Positions 1-12,486 of a stretch of 60,748 nucleotides of DNA are shown here, in pieces (positions within the stretch are counted from its first letter, which is position 1; each line of letters opens with the position of its first letter). The stretch comes from Ectocarpus siliculosus (lineage: Eukaryota; Sar; Phaeophyceae; Ectocarpales; Ectocarpaceae): NCBI GenBank assembly GCA_000310025.1, contig FN649735.1, positions 1,415,373 to 1,476,120 of the forward strand, written 5' to 3'. A model generated the notes under the pieces. That model did no database searches. It was not told the DNA's origin and was given only the letters and a program-made list of their open reading frames with translations. The translations under genes and the position numbers were made by a program.

Positions 1-373
1 TTCAAACGCACTCGTGAAAATCCGCAACGCAACCTCCATCGATCGATTTTTGAGGAAATCATCACTCCAAACAGGGACCTCGACTTTGTCCCGCTGTTTC
101 AACTCTACTGTCTGGGCGCTAGACGTGCCTGAATGGGCACGATGCCCCTGGTCCTGGGAGTTTGCCGTGAAAGCATGCTTGAGAAGGTCGACCAGCTGAC
201 GCATCGAGTCTTGCTGATCTCCCCCCGCCGCCGCTCTCCCTCCCAGATTGTCTTGTTCTTCTGCATCGGCGGTGAACGAATAGTTGGTTCCTCCATCGCC
301 GGTGCCTTCTCCCGGGGAAGGATCACCATGACCTTGTCCCCCCGGAGGCTGTCGTCCGTCTCCATCCGGCATC
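1..373 (-). CDS. Gag-like ORF fragment, cut by the window edge
   Basis: An uninterrupted minus-strand frame starts at an ATG at 373 and runs off the left edge without a stop, about 124 codons. The first 50 residues are Gly/Pro/Asp/Glu-rich and low in complexity. A more ordered part follows, with a QLVDLLKHAF segment and then a Trp-containing stretch (VPVWSDDFLKNRSMEVALR). An acidic, low-complexity head followed by a helical segment resembles the start of an LTR-retrotransposon Gag, and the upstream flank (580-725) is tandemly repeated as LTR or leader DNA often is. No pol motif is in view, so an ordinary host exon is possible. The frame is clear; the Gag assignment is inference. Confidence 0.35.
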
Positions 374-584
374 TTGCGCGCGTAGACACAGCGGCCACTC
401 TCTTGATCGAAACGCTAGCGTGTTGAGTAGCTTTGTGCGTGGGTGCCTCGGCGCGGGGTCCCGTAGTGGGAAACAAAAGGTGCCAGCAGCTGGGTACTGC
501 CAACGGTCAAAATGTAGAAACTATCCGCGGGCGTGAAAGCCCTTCTACGTGGTGGAGCGTGGAAGCTCGTGTATAATATAGTTG

Positions 585-727
585 TGGCGTGGAAGCCGGG
601 TGGCGTGGTGGCCCTGATGTAAAGGTATATGTAGGGACGTGGGAGTCCTGAAGGCGTGGAAGCCGGGTTGGCGTGATAGCCGGAGTATGGGCGTGGAAGC
701 CGGGGTTGGCGTGAGAGCCGGAAAAAG
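585..727. repeat. Degenerate tandem repeat, GCGTGGAAGCCGG core
   Basis: About three imperfect copies of a 30-50 bp unit containing GCGTGGAAGCCGGG followed by GGCGTGRTRGCCGG. It lies between the gag-like ORF and the haloperoxidase-like gene. No coding signal follows the repeat. Confidence 0.6.
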
Positions 728-1385
728 GACTTGATTATACACAGAAAAAGGAAGTGAGGAACCACAAGCCACGCACACAAATTCCGTTGTAGACACCCAT
801 ACCCTCAAACCTGCAATATGTGATAAAGTTGGTACCACCAAATCTAATCCATAGCAACCATTGAACCCCCAAACTCCCCGCTCCATCTGCTCGGGAAATT
901 CTTGCTCGCAATAATCTGTTGATGCTGTGAGTACATCCAACAGCCAGTGCCTTTCAACCGGCCCCCTGGCTGAATATCTTTGGCGACAAGAACACGTCCG
1001 ACGAACGCCGCCGCTGTTCGGGAAACACGGATGACGAAGAAGAACTGTTCCTCCTGCACTACAGGGTATGGATAGCACCAGCCGGGAACACCGTGCTTCT
1101 ATTGGTGGCCATATTGAGCATGAACTCTATCAAATATGAACCTTACATTTTGCTATGGAAGTGGAACTGGCTTACATAGCTTGCGTCACAGTGGCACCGG
1201 TAGTGAATAATGTGATCCTCCAGCCGCTGAAATAGGTTTAGAAAGAAATTGATACAATAGACTGAACCGTAGCTCCTTGTATGCATACACTGGTAGATTA
1301 TATATTTGTATGAAACGTACTAGAAGCAGTGAGGCGCGGAGTTTTTTTTTTTCATGGCAACGTATGTACCAACCACGTTGATCAG
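728..1385. other. No supported gene; expected 5' exons of the next gene not found
   Basis: The haloperoxidase-like gene must have more N-terminal coding sequence than its first recognised exon, but I find no frame here that continues the family with a plausible donor. Missing exons may lie to the left of the window or may be lost. Confidence 0.4.
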
Positions 1386-4300
1386 GTGGCTGAGGTCTAC
1401 ACATTCACCCACACCGCGCTAAAGGCGATGCCGTTCTGCCGCGCTGAGATTGAGCCGCTCATGATAGCTCGTGGCCACCCCCTGTCCTTCCTGGAGGAAG
1501 GTGACGACGACAGCATCGACACATCCACGCCGTGGGGGCTGGGCCGGGCCTACGCCAACGAGATATGGGACTATCTCGGCGCTAATGACGGTTGGAACGC
1601 CGACGGGAGTATGGGAGGCCGGGAATTCAACCGCGTCCCGTTCACGGGTGACTTTTCGATGACTGATTCGGCGGGAAATTCTTGGACGCCCTACACCCCC
1701 AGAAACAGCCCCTACGAGGCGAGACGTAGTAGATGGGCACCGTACCCGATGTTCAAGGTAGCTATTGTCTTGGCGTCCGTTGTAATTTACGTGGACCCTC
1801 GTCGTGTTGCTGGTTCCGCTCTGACTTCGTGCGACGTGGTTCTATCTCAGTCTACATCCCGCCTCAACAGCCAAGGAAGGATTTTTTTTGGTATGAGCTG
1901 CAACATAAATCTTTGGGAGCATAAGCGCGTCGCCAAAACCCTCAGCCAGGATGCATGCAAGCGGACACACTTCGACCTCTGCGTGGCAACGGCTTAGCTT
2001 AATGTTTCGTTTCGGGAAGGCTCGTAAACATACACGTCGATAACCTCTTTGCAGAGCAGACGAGCTCGTCGCTGGTGTGGCGAGCGGTGGTTCCATTATT
2101 CCGCCGACTCCCATCCATGCCACTGTGTTCCAAAGCCTCGGTTGTGAATGCTCGATGATGCACCAGTTCACGAACTTCAAGAAGTGGCAGCCTCTGGAAG
2201 AGTCGGACGGCCTCGGTTATGTTTCGACTCAAGAGCACGTAACGCCGCACATCGGGAGCACCGGCCGTTACTTCGGATTCTCTTCCAAGGAAGACGAGGA
2301 AGCCTTTAGCTCGCGCAAGATCGATGGACCGGATTACCTAAACAGGTAGGTCTCGGCCCATGTTGTTGTTGCCATTCCGTTGTCCCTACCTTGCCGGCTG
2401 CATTTTCCATGAACAGCCGTTCCTGGCTCCGTTTTACTGTGGGAGTTTGCGCCCTGTAAGAATTAAAACACTTCCTTGTACGACCGTGAACATTTTCTGG
2501 GATACGCGCACAACAGGTGCGCTGCGAGGACCCGACGCAAAGGATGCAGCATGTGGTATTAGTTTCCTACGTTGCATAGAGTCCTCCCGCTTCCAATCAT
2601 TCTCACCCTCATACTTTCATACATCATGGTTACCTCCCGGTGGCCGCCCCGCCTGATGGGCTGGTGTCGATTTTTCCTCCAGGTGGCCGTAGTATTTCCA
2701 TATCATAGAGGGCTAAACTACTGAAGCCGAAACCAAAGAAATACATAGCTGAGACGAATGGCTGCTTCTGTTGCCCAACCTGTAGTAGTTCACTGGTGCA
2801 AGATAAGACACTTACATGTAGACAGACTACTGTACACGCTTCGCTAGACCGCTTCTGGGATCATCCCAACGGTGAGTTGGAGTGTATTGCTTGTTCTGCA
2901 GGACTCGAACGGACCCTGGACACCAAGTTATTCTTTAGGCAGCTTTAGGGTCGCCTCTTGTTACAAGGAAATATCTTGGCTGTCACATAGCAGTCTTGCA
3001 AAACGTTAGGGGTCTACAGTACGCTAACCATTCCCCACCCCTCTACTGTAGAAACGATTACCCATTGTACACTCTCCAATCGAAGAACATGGACATTTTG
3101 CCGTCTCCTGGAAAGAGACGGGGGGGAACCATATGGGTATGCCTGTGTGCCTAGATGAACGCCAATCAACACAGTCGCGATGCCCGGCTTGCCTTGCGTC
3201 CTCACGGACACGAGAAGTTCTTGTTCGTGCAGCATGCACACCACATCGGTGCCATTTATGGCTCTGTCTTGAGGGAGGAACCGTTTGCACATGAGATCCT
3301 TTCTCACCCCCCCCCCTTCTCTCCCACGGCGTGTGATCACGGGCCCCACTGGTATTTGGGCCTCGTTCACCCCCGTTCCATCACGACGTTCGTGCGATGC
3401 CAACAGGTACGACCAGGCCGTCCGCGACGTGCTCGACGAGTCCGCCATTACCGCGGACTCACCCTACAAACAGTTCGCCGTGTCGTTTTTCGACAATAAG
3501 TTCACCTCCCTTATCCCTCTCAAGATCGCCTTCTTCAACCGGTGAGCCTTGTGGTTTTGCGGCACATCCGTTCGTATCCTCTAACAGCTACACTAAGGCG
3601 GTCAATTTTCCCCCGGTTCTGTTGTAGATACGGCCATAAGCTGCGTTTCAACGTGTCACTGTCGTTCTCCTACATGAAAGCTCATCTCGAGAAATTCAAA
3701 AGGTTCGTTGTTTACGGGGATTTGTCTTTGACGTTTCCACGTCAGGTTTGGTCCCAGTTAGCGTACGAATGTATGCTTTCGTAGGAGGGTGACACACTTT
3801 CAACACCAGCACCAATTGATAGCGAGGACGAGATGTGTTGAGAACTCAAGAAAGAGAGAGGAAGCACACATGCGATAGCGAAACAACAGAAACAAGCGTG
3901 TGCACTTTTTGTTGAACCTTGGTCCAATCTCATAGAGGGCATGTCGGCACTGCGCTCACACCGCGGCCCGTCCCGCGCCTCCTCGAAACAGGGGAACGAC
4001 CAAGGAAGACTACACAGAAACTGACTTCTACCAGGTCACTGTCGAGGTTCAACTCGCCATTTACAATGGCATCCTACTGGCCTGGAAGGAGAAGGTGTGG
4101 GTTGTACATTCAAAAATGGGCGGGGCAAACACCGCATCATCCCGTTTTCCCCAATCAACCATCGATTCGGTTGACTAAAGCCTCCGACTTTTGAGGCCAG
4201 CAGTGTCTCGCCGTGATACCGATCGATTCCTGAGAGCAAGACTTGACGGAGTGGTCGTCATTCCGCGGATCAGAGGATAGAACGCGGTGGATTGATGTCG

Positions 4301-6557
4301 CTGTCTGTGCAAACTACAGAATTATCGAGACGAAAATGAATGACAAGCGTCCGCGGAGAAATCTACGGTGATCCGAACCGACAGGGTCGAGATTTCCCGA
4401 ATGTTCCCCGAGGGCGGGAGTCGCGCGTGTCTGCTCACCGTGAAAGCCTTCGACGGAAAGGTTTTCGTCGTATTGTCGATAAAAGGTCCACATAGACTAT
4501 ACATGCAAAGCGACGAAAACGAACTTAGAGGGCGCCCGGTACTTTGCTTGTTCAGCAACGCGACCGTGCACGTAACCCGTGCCATCATTGGCTTACGTTT
4601 CCTTCGCCCGGATGCTCCTCTCGCGCCAACATATTCCACGGATGCCATCATGGCGTTACCGTAGATCAACCACGATCGACCCCGCCCACCCAGCATGATC
4701 AGGTGAGAACGTCGTCGGAGCCTCGGGTTTTCGAGGCCTGTGTGTGTGCTATCTTCCATGACCGGTTTGATTGACGTTGTTCAGTTCAAACAGAGCATGA
4801 CGTGTGTAAGCTCATAAGATACCAAGGATGTGTTGTGATCTTTGGCCCGTGCCTTGCCTCATGCGTCGTGTTTCTTCTCTCCCAGATCTGTTTCCTATCA
4901 CAACAGACCCAACCATGAAGTGGCAAGATAAACGTTGCAGACCCTTTGTATGTACCAATCGTAATCCCGTCGGAGTACTTCACCATCGAGGGTTGCTAAC
5001 ATCTGAGAACATAGTCTTGAAGTTAACAATTCGATTTCAGGAGAAAACAAAGTTTTACTGTCCTGCTTACGAATTTGTGCCATCCTACGAAGGGGTCTTT
5101 TCAAATGAATCATACTCTTCCAAGTTTCGAAATTGAGAGTGGCACCGGGGTGTCGAAATGGGCATGCTTGAAACGAGTTTCGAGATCATTCCATATAATT
5201 GCCAGACTTTCTAGCTTGATATTACGTTTCACTTGGACCACTTCCGTCCGGAACAAGCATGCACGGATGATATTGCCTTCTGCTCTTCTCAATCTATCGT
5301 GGACATCGAGGTGTATCGACACGAAAACCAAAGTAACCTTGAACGAGCATGAACGAGTGCAACGAAACGCGAAACTCCCATATGTAGGCACCTGCTCGGT
5401 GATGAACTGGTGGAGGCCTACGCCGGACCGGATCAGGGCGTCCAAACAATGAAGGCATCAGAATGGGAGCCGTTCATCAGGACCATGCCTCACTCCGAGT
5501 ACCCCTCGGCCTCTGCGTGCCTTTGCGAGGTACGAGGTTTGATCTGTTTGAGGTTGTCTTTGTTTCATTTCGTTTGGAAGGACCTATTTATCTATCCCCC
5601 GGTGTCAATTGTGTTTGCGGGATGAGCAAATGTCGTCGATCTGGTACTGACGGAAACATGCCGCCTTGTATTGTACTCACGATTTGAATCGTTTCAGTTC
5701 GGAGGGTGGCAAGCGATTGTTAGTAAGAAGTGCTACGTCGAATGTATGCTGGAGGCACGCCTCCATTTTCCGATAAGAAGACGATACTTGCTTCAGAATA
5801 TTTGAAGCAACCGTCAATTAACGCATCTCACAAAACGTTGTGACAATAAACTCCTGTAACATTCAACCAGTCAAAATGAATGTGGTTGTCTCAAATTCCT
5901 TCCTCCTTCCGCGCTGTTGGATCGTCCCCTGTCTCCCGCGGAATGCCAGGGGTTTGCACGGCAAGTCGAGAACTTTCTTGGCGACGACAAGATCGAGCCC
6001 GCTCTCGAGTTCCCCCCGGGTCCTCCGCCCGCAGGCTTGAACGCGTCCCTGGAATTCGCTTCCTGGTCTGAGATTTCCCAAGTCTGTGGCGACAGTCGCA
6101 TTTGGGGTGGCATGCACTTCGCGGTCAGTGCACATTTTTGTTCGGATGATACTCGTTGTTCATAAACAAATACGCTCTGTTGGAGTCGTCAACCACCGCA
6201 CGATTCAATATGTGCCGGCCCTGCGCTTTTCGGTGAGTCTCCCACTCACACCCGCCCGCCTGGGTGTGATACGATTTCTCAACATGAGTCATGCATTCAC
6301 TATGTAGCGACAGGTGTGAAATCCGCCACCTGCAACAAGCCGAAAATCGTTGTTGTTGGGACGGACGGGTGTTGAAGGTCACCACTCCACTTGTTGTTGT
6401 CCTGCGTCAGGGAGCCGTTCTAGCGGGAGCCGAGCTGTGCGGAGGCGAAGACATGGCCAAGTCGATCCATGACTCCTTTGAGCGTCTCAAAGCAGGAGAC
6501 GAGAGCGCCGCCATCTTCAAGAGCGACGTCGGCGAGCTGATGGTGCGGCCCCGCTAG
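1386..6557 (+). CDS. Vanadium-haloperoxidase-like (PAP2 superfamily) protein, 5' partial
   Basis: Exons: 1386-1757, 2167-2345, 3407-3541, 3628-3702, 3992-4094, 4665-4702, 5388-5529, 5950-6123, 6411-6557 (TAG). All junctions are GT-AG and in phase, giving 454 residues. Seen in order: a DGWNADGS region, the RW.PY and KWQPL segments, helices including VEVQLAIYNGILLAWKEK, an HDRPRPPS segment, W.PFIRTMPHSEYPSASACLCE, and DSRIWGGMHF near the end. In vanadium haloperoxidases three motifs bind vanadate: K..RP, PSGH and SR-x5-H. Motif 1 resembles HDRPRP and motif 3 is intact (SRIWGGMH), but motif 2 reads PSAS, so the usual catalytic His is absent. Haloperoxidases oxidise halides with H2O2; this protein may lack that activity. 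The N-terminal exons are not seen. Family assignment is good; activity is unknown. Confidence 0.75.
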
Positions 6558-6574
6558 CATGGCACGTGCGCACG

Positions 6575-6614
6575 TACAGTTGAATTGTTGGGAAAAACGG
6601 AGAGTGGGCAGGTG

Positions 6615-6663
<49 letters not shown>

Positions 6664-6845
6664 GTGTTCCCAGCGAGGAATCAGAGATCGCTTCTCAATT
6701 TGTTTGCTGCTCTAGCACGGCACATGCACGTAGTTCGAAGGTTAGATGGTTGGGAAAAACGGAGAGAGGGTAGGTGGTACACTCTCTCTGTCGGTTCGAG
6801 AGGAGGGTTATCGGAGGTCGCTTCCCGAGGCATCATCGAAGTCAC
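6575..6845. repeat. Imperfect ~160-bp direct duplication with a (CT)n tract
   Basis: TTGGGAAAAACGGAGAG begins both copies, near 6587 and 6750, each followed by a CT-rich run and a GATCGCTTC/GGTCGCTTC segment. The first copy carries a pure (CT)n tract at about 6618-6658. It lies just downstream of the stop of the haloperoxidase-like gene, so it may be in the 3' UTR. Confidence 0.7.
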
Positions 6846-7304
6846 CTCTTGAGAGGTGTCCCGTGTTTGTAAGTTGCGGAAACACTTATCAGAGTATTAT
6901 CTGCAGTGGTCTTCTAATATTGTCCGTGATAATTTCTTTTGTGAAGTCATTACTGCTGTATATCGACGTTACACGTTTCATTCAAACGCTTCCTTTCGCA
7001 CACTCTTATCGATTCGGGACGTTCATGCGGGGATATGTTTGTGTACAGAACTGCTCCTGTGGTCGAGCAGGTTGTAAGTGATGAGATTCTCTATCTGGAG
7101 TGAAAAATTGTCTACTATTTGCGGTGGAAAACGCTTCACTCGTTCGTGAGTTTACGCACGGTCGAGGAGGGAAGGAGAGGCTGAACTCTTTTCTTCTCGC
7201 GACAGCAGCTAAATCAAATACCGCAGGAGGCAAAGTGGGGCATTCAAGCCAACGTCAAGTGAAACTTTCCGTGTGATCCCGTTCTTTCGTTCTTTTCTTT
7301 CTCG

Positions 7305-7311
7305 CTTTCCT

Positions 7312-7346
<35 letters not shown>

Positions 7347-7358
7347 CTCTTTCTCTCT
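7305..7358. repeat. (CTTT)n microsatellite
   Basis: Simple repeat of about 50 bp, slightly interrupted, turning into CTCT near its right end. Confidence 0.9.
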
Positions 7359-10300
7359 CATTCATCATTATTTTATACCTTCGTTCTATCTTTCTATAAT
7401 TCTATCTTTTGGCTGCCTGTTTATGGTATTGCTTGGTTTCATACTGATTGGTTGGGCTCCGAGCGCAGATTGTCATGGTACCTGCTGGTTGCAGTGCTGC
7501 CAAATCATGGTCGGGTGGGGTGCTCGATTCCATGACTCCTGCCGCTCAATATAGGCAGTGTTTCTAACACGAGGACATCTTGAACCGATAAGTACGTTTC
7601 TTTGATAGGTTCGATTTGGTATTTTAATGTAAAACAATATCTCGACTAGGGTGCTTTTGAATATCGGTTCGTGTGTGTGGATGTCCACATTTTGTTGTAG
7701 GAGCGTTTGTGGGGGGTTTCGCTTCATCTAATGCTATGAATTTTGGAGGAAGGGTTTGGCACGTTTCGATGAACTATTCGATATTACGAGGCTTCAGCGA
7801 TTCCGAAGGATATACGCATTGTTAGTCGATAATATGGTTTGAGGAACCTATTCGGATGCCTTAGGGTACTTTCTGACAGCAATTTCGATGCATTGAAGGC
7901 TGGGTATGGAATATTATGGACGGAGCAGCGGCGGATTGGCAATGGGTTGACAGCCAGTTGTGAATTTACCTTCCAAGAGGGATATTTGGTTAGTGACACG
8001 TTAACATCGCAGTATTGTGAGTATCTTGTCGTTTTCCCGGGCGATACGTGAAGAGTTCCCTACATATTGTACATGTAGACCGTTTCGAGTACTGAGTAGT
8101 AGGGGTTTGGGGGACACTGTTTACAGGGATCTGGAGATCAAGACTACACCTGGATGCATTTGTGTGTGCGTTGTGCAGAGGGTCCCCTGGCAGGGCTCTC
8201 GCTCTCTCCCCCACTCTCCAAAAAGTATGGCAAGGCCCTGGGGTCAACTATCTATGCAGAACCTTTTATCTGCCCTTCTGACAACAAGCAGTCTGCCTCC
8301 AAGAAGCGGGTAGAAGGCCGCCGGAATGAACAAGACGGAAAACGCACACATGCAACGCGAAAACTTCGTCGCCCCTTACAATGGAAACCCCTAGTGATTG
8401 AATGTGCGCCTCGATCGACTGATCGGGAGATCGGAGGAGAGAGAGAGAGAGGGAGGACAAACCCCACGGGGAAGCTCGTGGGGGCTGAATGACCTTTTCA
8501 TGTGAGGAAAGTCCAACGTGGGGCTTAGATTGGGTGGAGAACGAATACCTCGCATGTACAGAAACAGGGCAGTTGAATCGTTGTGAATCTTCTCCGCTAG
8601 GTAGAATCGGAGACAGACACGACACAAACAAAGGTGGTGAATGCAGGCACCACTAAAACACATCCCGAAGGTGGTGATTCCAGGCATTACAAACATACCC
8701 ACAAAAGGTGGGGAAAACAGGGACGGACGGACGTGGATGACACTCCGAAACAAACGCACGTCCAAAGTAGCATCATCGGCAAACACCGTACATATTTTTC
8801 TGTAATCCGGAGGGTAACAGGGTCCTAGATCATGGCCTTTGAGAGTCATGTTTGGTGTTCAACCGCACTGAGACTGACGTGTTTTTACCTATATAGAACT
8901 ATTGATATTTGTCTTTTTTCTAACTTTCTTCCGTTCCACCATTTTACACTTCCGCGTGGGTCCCTGACAGGTCAGCATTTCCATTTTTCGGGCGCTTACA
9001 GGCCGCCATTTTCTCCGCCCCGTTTCACTTGGATTCAGAGTTCTAACCTGTGACCACGGGAATCGACCGCGTCGAGTGTTGGATCAGTACGGGCATACGA
9101 TGGTACTGGGTAGAGAGAGAGATCGGAACGGTTTTTAATGTGAAGACAACAACAACAAATTTCGGGGTTTCTTCCGATCAATCTCGGGCTGTGTCCGCGA
9201 GTCTGTCCGTGTCCAAACACCCCCACTCGCTCCACACGTTCCCACGCTGGCCGTGCACAGCACACTCGTCTCTTCTGTCAGCAGCACTCAGCTCCTACTC
9301 CTCCTACGCCTCTCCTGCCGCGAAGCGAAACGTAGCCTGGTGCAGCAGCTGTTCGATTTTCTTCGAGCGCCAGAATCCGTCGTCGGCTACTCTCTTCTTC
9401 TTTACGGGGTATGCATCGTGTATAGACAGGCCTGCCAGTTCCAGATTTCTGACAGTCTTCTCGACTCTTCTTCTTTCCGGGGTATTGTTGTGCTTGTTGT
9501 CTGCACATTAAAAACCGTCCCGCTCTCTCTGCCAGTACCAACAACCTCTGTCGGTACTAGTAGTCTCATGCATAGACAGGCCTCTCAGTATCAGTTTGTT
9601 TTTCCGTTTTTCCTGCTGCTGACAGCCCTCTCGGCTCTTCTTTCCATGGCATGCATGCCCACTAATAGTCCACAAATGGTCTTCAGGGGTACGCAGCATG
9701 TATATGCATAACTTTCATGCCCTGCCCAAAAATAGCATTGGTCCGCAGTTCTCTCCTCACTACGTACCTCCCACATTACGCGCTCGACAGCCTCACTCCA
9801 CACACACAGCCTCACTGGTGCACTAGTAGAGTGTGACGACGTGCTTTCGACAAACACATGGGCAGGAAGTAGAGGCAGTGCAATCCATTCTTCTTTAGAA
9901 AGCACTGTGCATGTATGTGGTCGTTCAAGTGAAACGAAATTTAATGGGTGGATGGGTGATGATACGCCTTCGGGAAGTAGTATAGTCATGTGGATCTGTT
10001 TTCTTTCCGCGGCCCATCCAACATCTCCAAATTGATTCCATCTTCTTTTTTTCCGCTTCAACTTTCATTAGGAAGTAAACATATGCTCACAGAAAGACTA
10101 CTACCCGTTCGACTTGCTCATGTCTGGTGATACTACGCGAACGAGTGAGTACGTTGTTTGTCCGAGCTTTCTCATCTATCTCCCAGCCCAACGCCAACGT
10201 TCGCCTGCCCACCAACAACCCATTGTACACGCCAAGATGTGTGCGAGTGTCCAGTTCGTGGATTCCATGCGGACGCATCCCTTCGCACCCCTTCGGTCTA

Positions 10301-10789
10301 CCGCACGAAAGCAAGAGGAACGATAAGTAGATCAACAAGCCTTGCATAAGTATCCCTTTTCTTCTTGTCCCTGTTGAGCTCATTCACCCTCCCTTGCTAG
10401 CCTCAAGTAAACAGCTTAAAAACGCCAAATGTACACCCAAGGATTGCAACAATATGGAGATAGACACTTCTCTCTGGGTCATCTACTGTGCAGCCAAAAA
10501 CCGCCACCAGCACACACCTTGCATACTCCATGGAGTATGTATCTATCAAGCACACAAACAATCGTCATTTCATCTATATTGATTTTGTGGACTGCCGTGT
10601 GCCCACGGCTGCTTCCCCATGATTTCAGTTTCATCATGTAAGTCCGCTTGTTTGTGTCTTGGTGCGACATGTATGGAAATCCGATGACACGGATCACTCG
10701 ATCTGAGAGTTGATTCGTGTGATACGAATCACTCGATCTAAGAGGTGATTTCGGGTACACGAATCACTTGTTTCCTAGAGTTGACATTT

Positions 10790-10960
10790 GTGACATTTTT
10801 CACTTGAATGTTGAATTTATTTCGATGACATTTTTCACTTCATTAAAGTATCGAAATCCCGGACATTTTCACTCGATTAATGTATTGCTTTCGATCACAT
10901 TTTTCACTTGAATAATGTATTGATCTCGATCACATCTTTCACATGATCAACGTACAATTC
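10790..10960. repeat. Degenerate ~35-50 bp tandem repeat (ACATTTTTCACTTGA core)
   Basis: Four to five diverged units built on GA(T/C)ACATTTTTCACTTGAATAATGTATT, ending just before the left LTR. A related ATACGAATCACTCGATCT motif recurs at 10690-10765. Confidence 0.6.
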
Positions 10961-10984
10961 GTATGGAATTTTCGGACAAACAAG

Positions 10985-11314
10985 TGTTAGGATGATCCGA
11001 GCTGGGGGTAGCTTGTCGCAAGACGTGTGTTGAATAGGGTGTCGGCAACTCGGCGAACTCGCGCCAAGGAGGAAAGAATGTGCTGGGTTTGTTGTATAGA
11101 CTTCTTCTTCACATGAAAAACATGGACTCACATGAACACATGAACACATGAACACATGGACACATGGACAGACATGAACTGCACGCACGCGTGCACGCAC
11201 CACCATGAGGGGGCGACGCAGTATACAACAGGGGTACCTTGCACACCCTGGAAATACATTCCACGTACCACACAATCCTACAACCACTTGGCATTGCTAC
11301 AAGTATATCTATCA
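10985..11314 (-). repeat. LTR, 3' copy with respect to the element's transcription
   Basis: It matches 14647-14983 almost base for base. It holds a run of CACATGAA repeats (11110-11170), fewer than in the other LTR. The sequence directly inside it is a purine tract on the minus strand, as expected before a 3' LTR. Confidence 0.93.
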
Positions 11315-11594
11315 GCCCCCCTGCTTGTGACCATGCCATGTCTTTTTCGATCCTCAAGAACTCCAAAACACCAGAAAATAAACTCAGAAACTCAACTCAA
11401 CTCCAGAACAATAGCCTCACTGGCTAGACATCAATTCCCATCCCCGGTCATATCAGATATAATTTTTCGAGCTTCAGTGAACTAATTGCCCCCCAGCCTA
11501 GCACCATTCTTTGAGAAAATCCATAGGCAAAAATGCAAAATGTTGCCACCCTAGTTGTTTGATCACACACAAAATAAACCCAAACATCAAAATA

Positions 11595-12278
11595 TTAATC
11601 CATACTCATTACGAAGTTACGATGAAACTCGAAATTTCCCACGTTAAGTGCCTTCGTGAGGAAGTCAGCATGTTGATACGCCGATTCCACGTGAAAAATC
11701 GAAATCTCCTTCCTGCATACCAAATCCCTGATAAAGTGGTGCCTTACGTCGATGTGCTTCGAGTTACTGTTGCTAATCGGGTTCTGCGCCAACTGAATAG
11801 CCCCCTGGTTATCCTCGAACACCGGAACACACGGCATACCTGCTTCTGGCAACATGAAACGCCGTACTTGCCTCAGAAACAACACTTCCTTCATCACATC
11901 CGCAAGAGAGACATACTCCGCCTCTGTCGTGCTCAACGTAACGCACTTCTGCGTCCTTGAAAACCAAGAAATACATCCCCCCCCACACATCACCAACCCT
12001 CCTGACACAGATCTCCTATCGGCAGCCTTACTTGCATAGTCTGCGTCTGCGAACACCTCCATGCTCAACCCTGCTACACTACCCCTCCTGAATGTAATAC
12101 CCAAGTCACTAGTCCTTACCACATACCCCAAAATACCAAGACCTGCTCTCCAATGAATCTCTTTGGGAGAGGCACAGTACCGTGCTAACGCTCTCACTGC
12201 GTTCGCGATATCTGGCCTCGTTTGCGTTGCCAGCCACATCAATGATCCTATCAGCTCACGAAAAGGCCTTGATACCAC
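11595..12278 (-). pseudogene. Copia polymerase C-terminus (RT tail and RNase H)
   Basis: The 227-codon open segment has the copia signatures in order: a LIGSLMWLATQTRPDIANAV stretch, FADADYA, SVSGG, STTEAEYVSLADVMKEV, EDNQGAIQLAQNP and KHIDVRHHFIRDLV. These belong to the end of reverse transcriptase and the RNase H domain that copies the retroelement genome. Just upstream on the minus strand the frame continues as FDQDE, then an in-frame TAA at about 12278, then VVSRPFRELIG, so the polyprotein is broken. Further upstream (12337-12486) a 74-bp tandem duplication shifts the frame. Confidence 0.93.
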
Positions 12279-12336
12279 TTATTCATCTTGGTCAAACTCT
12301 GAAAGCTTCAACCCTACAGGAAGAGGAATTTCCTTC

Positions 12337-12486
12337 CCGTACTCTACCCCAAACTCCATCCCCAACTCTTCAGCGTACGTCTGCTTCGACGTCTTCAAAG
12401 TCCCTGCATCCCGTACTCTACCCCAAACTCCATCCCCAACTCTTGAGCGTACGTCTGCTTCGACGTCTTCAAAGTCCCTGCATCCC
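12337..12486. repeat. 74-bp tandem duplication inside copia pol
   Basis: The segment starting CCGTACTCTACCCCAAACTC is present twice with a 74-bp period and near identity. Because 74 is not a multiple of three, it moves the polymerase frame: the peptide TLKTSKQTYAEELGMEFG is repeated in a different frame. Confidence 0.9.

Larger units (their letters stand above)
6846..10984. other. Gene-free stretch with simple repeats
   Basis: I see no frame with recognisable protein similarity or a consistent exon chain. It holds the (CTTT)n tract, a (GA)n run near 8438-8452, TC-rich sequence at 9240-9720, and a degenerate repeat at 10685-10960. A short segment at 7165-7225 weakly resembles the tail of the SINE described below. 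Confidence 0.5.

Noticed and set aside
9253-9711. Two long overlapping plus-strand frames (9050-9511 and 9253-9711)
   Set aside because: The region is TC-rich with internal near-repeats that suppress stops; the products are low in complexity and unlike any family I know.
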